6,697 bases of DNA from Clostridiales bacterium UBA1246 (GTDB lineage: Bacteria; Bacillota; Clostridia; Oscillospirales; Oscillospiraceae). The stretch is from assembly GCA_002308315.1 (NCBI GenBank), contig DBWE01000058.1, positions 559 to 7,255 of the forward strand, given 5' to 3'. Both the position numbers and the translations under genes were made by a program. The notes below the pieces were generated by a model. That model had not been told where the DNA came from and ran no database searches. It saw only the letters and a list, made by a program, of their open reading frames with translations. Below are positions 6,011 through 6,697 of this stretch, piece after piece. Each line of letters starts with the position of its first letter. The stretch's first letter is position 1.

Positions 6011-6697
6011 ATGAGCGAAGTCGACGAGAGACAAAAGCAGGCAGCGCCGCAGCCGCAGAGGCCAAAAAAGAGTCTTAATGATCTGTTTTCAAAATACAGT
6101 CCGGACCCCGAGTCGAGACTGCTCTTTGACTGCGCATCCTGCTATACCGTTGCAAGGTCGAACATTAATCCCGGTCTCTACGAGGTCACCGTATCGCTCC
6201 CCCGGTTATTCGACACGAAGATCTTCAGCCGGATAGAAAACGGGATAAAGAGCGCCTACGGCGGGAAGTACGCCGTCAGGCTCGTTCCCTCGTACGGCGC
6301 ATCTCTCTTCAGCCCCGACAGCCTTGATCTGCTTATCTCCGACGCTCACGCGAGGATGCTCCTGCCCGCGGGTTTTTTCGACAAGTACAATATCGTCGAG
6401 AACGATTCCGACGACTACACTGTCGAGATCCCCTTCGGGACCGGAGGTATCGATTTTCTTGCCAAGAGGAACGCCGAATCAAAGATCGAAGAGCTCGTTA
6501 AGAGAGAGTTCTCAACGGAGATCAGGGTGACGATTGCCGAGATGGCGGACTACGTGCCGTATTCGGAGACCGAGGAGGGCCGCGAGTTCTACCGCTCGAT
6601 CGAACAGAGCTGCCGCGAATCCCTCGAGGAATACGGCAGGGAAGAGCCCGAAGAGGCCCCGGACGTCGGCGAAGCCGCCGAAGAAGTCGGTGCCGCG
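6011..6697 (+). CDS. polC: DNA polymerase III alpha subunit PolC (Gram-positive type), N-terminal part
   Basis: The frame opens with ATG at 6011 and runs 229 codons to the window end without a stop, so the 3' part is missing. PolC is the replicative polymerase of low-GC Gram-positives and relatives, about 1400-1450 residues, combining an OB fold, a PHP domain, a DnaQ-like 3'-5' exonuclease and the C-family polymerase core. Only the poorly conserved N-terminal region is visible. After a Gln/Pro-rich start (1-20), a globular alpha/beta region runs from about residue 33 to 180, with segments such as GFFDKYNIVE (121-130) and GGIDFLAKR (145-153), resembling the PolC N-terminal domain. A highly acidic, probably flexible linker rich in Glu and Ala follows (about 201-229). 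No catalytic motif lies in the window, so the call rests on this weak similarity plus position directly after ispG, its usual clostridial place. The ribosome binding site is weak (AGAG around 5996-5999), and the one-base gap suggests coupling to ispG. Confidence 0.8.
   Translation, partial: MSEVDERQKQAAPQPQRPKKSLNDLFSKYSPDPESRLLFDCASCYTVARSNINPGLYEVTVSLPRLFDTKIFSRIENGIKSAYGGKYAVRLVPSYGASLFSPDSLDLLISDAHARMLLPAGFFDKYNIVENDSDDYTVEIPFGTGGIDFLAKRNAESKIEELVKREFSTEIRVTIAEMADYVPYSETEEGREFYRSIEQSCRESLEEYGREEPEEAPDVGEAAEEVGAA

Noticed and set aside
6324..6530. A 68-codon + strand frame within polC
   Set aside because: It is out of frame with polC and Ser/Thr/Arg-rich, with no ribosome binding site or motif.

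Overview
The window is a stretch of housekeeping chromosome, with every gene on the + strand. It most likely comes from a GC-rich member of the Bacillota (Firmicutes), class Clostridia. Three things point there: a start that looks like PolC, the Gram-positive-type replicative DNA polymerase; the run cdsA-dxr-rseP-ispG-polC, which is the clostridial version of this cluster (Bacilli carry proS where ispG sits here); and good AGGAGG-type ribosome binding sites. I cannot name a genus. No mobile element, CRISPR array, tRNA or rRNA is visible.

Layout. Positions 1-1787 hold the 3' part of infB (translation initiation factor IF-2), cut at its 5' end by the window edge. Positions 1788-1946 are the only real intergenic region. 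It holds a strong 11-bp hairpin (1829-1857), a second bulged hairpin followed by a T-rich tail (1862-1928), and a good sigma-A-type promoter (1896-1923) whose -10 box overlaps that tail. One transcription unit probably ends here and another begins.

From 1947 the genes are packed with almost no spacing: cdsA (1947-2759), dxr (2759-3886), rseP (3877-4932), ispG (4948-6009) and the first 229 codons of polC (6011 to the window end). They overlap by 1 and 10 bases or are separated by 15 and 1 bases, so they are very probably co-transcribed and partly translationally coupled.

How the genes work together. CdsA makes CDP-diacylglycerol for phospholipid synthesis. Dxr and IspG are the second and sixth of the seven steps from DXP synthase to isoprenoid precursors in the MEP pathway; those precursors feed, among others, the undecaprenyl carrier for the cell wall. 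RseP is the site-2 intramembrane protease used in envelope signalling and signal-peptide clearance. The operon therefore joins envelope lipid and isoprenoid supply to membrane proteolysis, and runs into DNA replication (polC).

I see no undescribed biological system here. The points most worth a second look are the infB-to-cdsA junction, which departs from the usual order; the compact terminator/promoter module at that junction; and heavy use of the ATA isoleucine codon in a GC-rich genome, varying from gene to gene.
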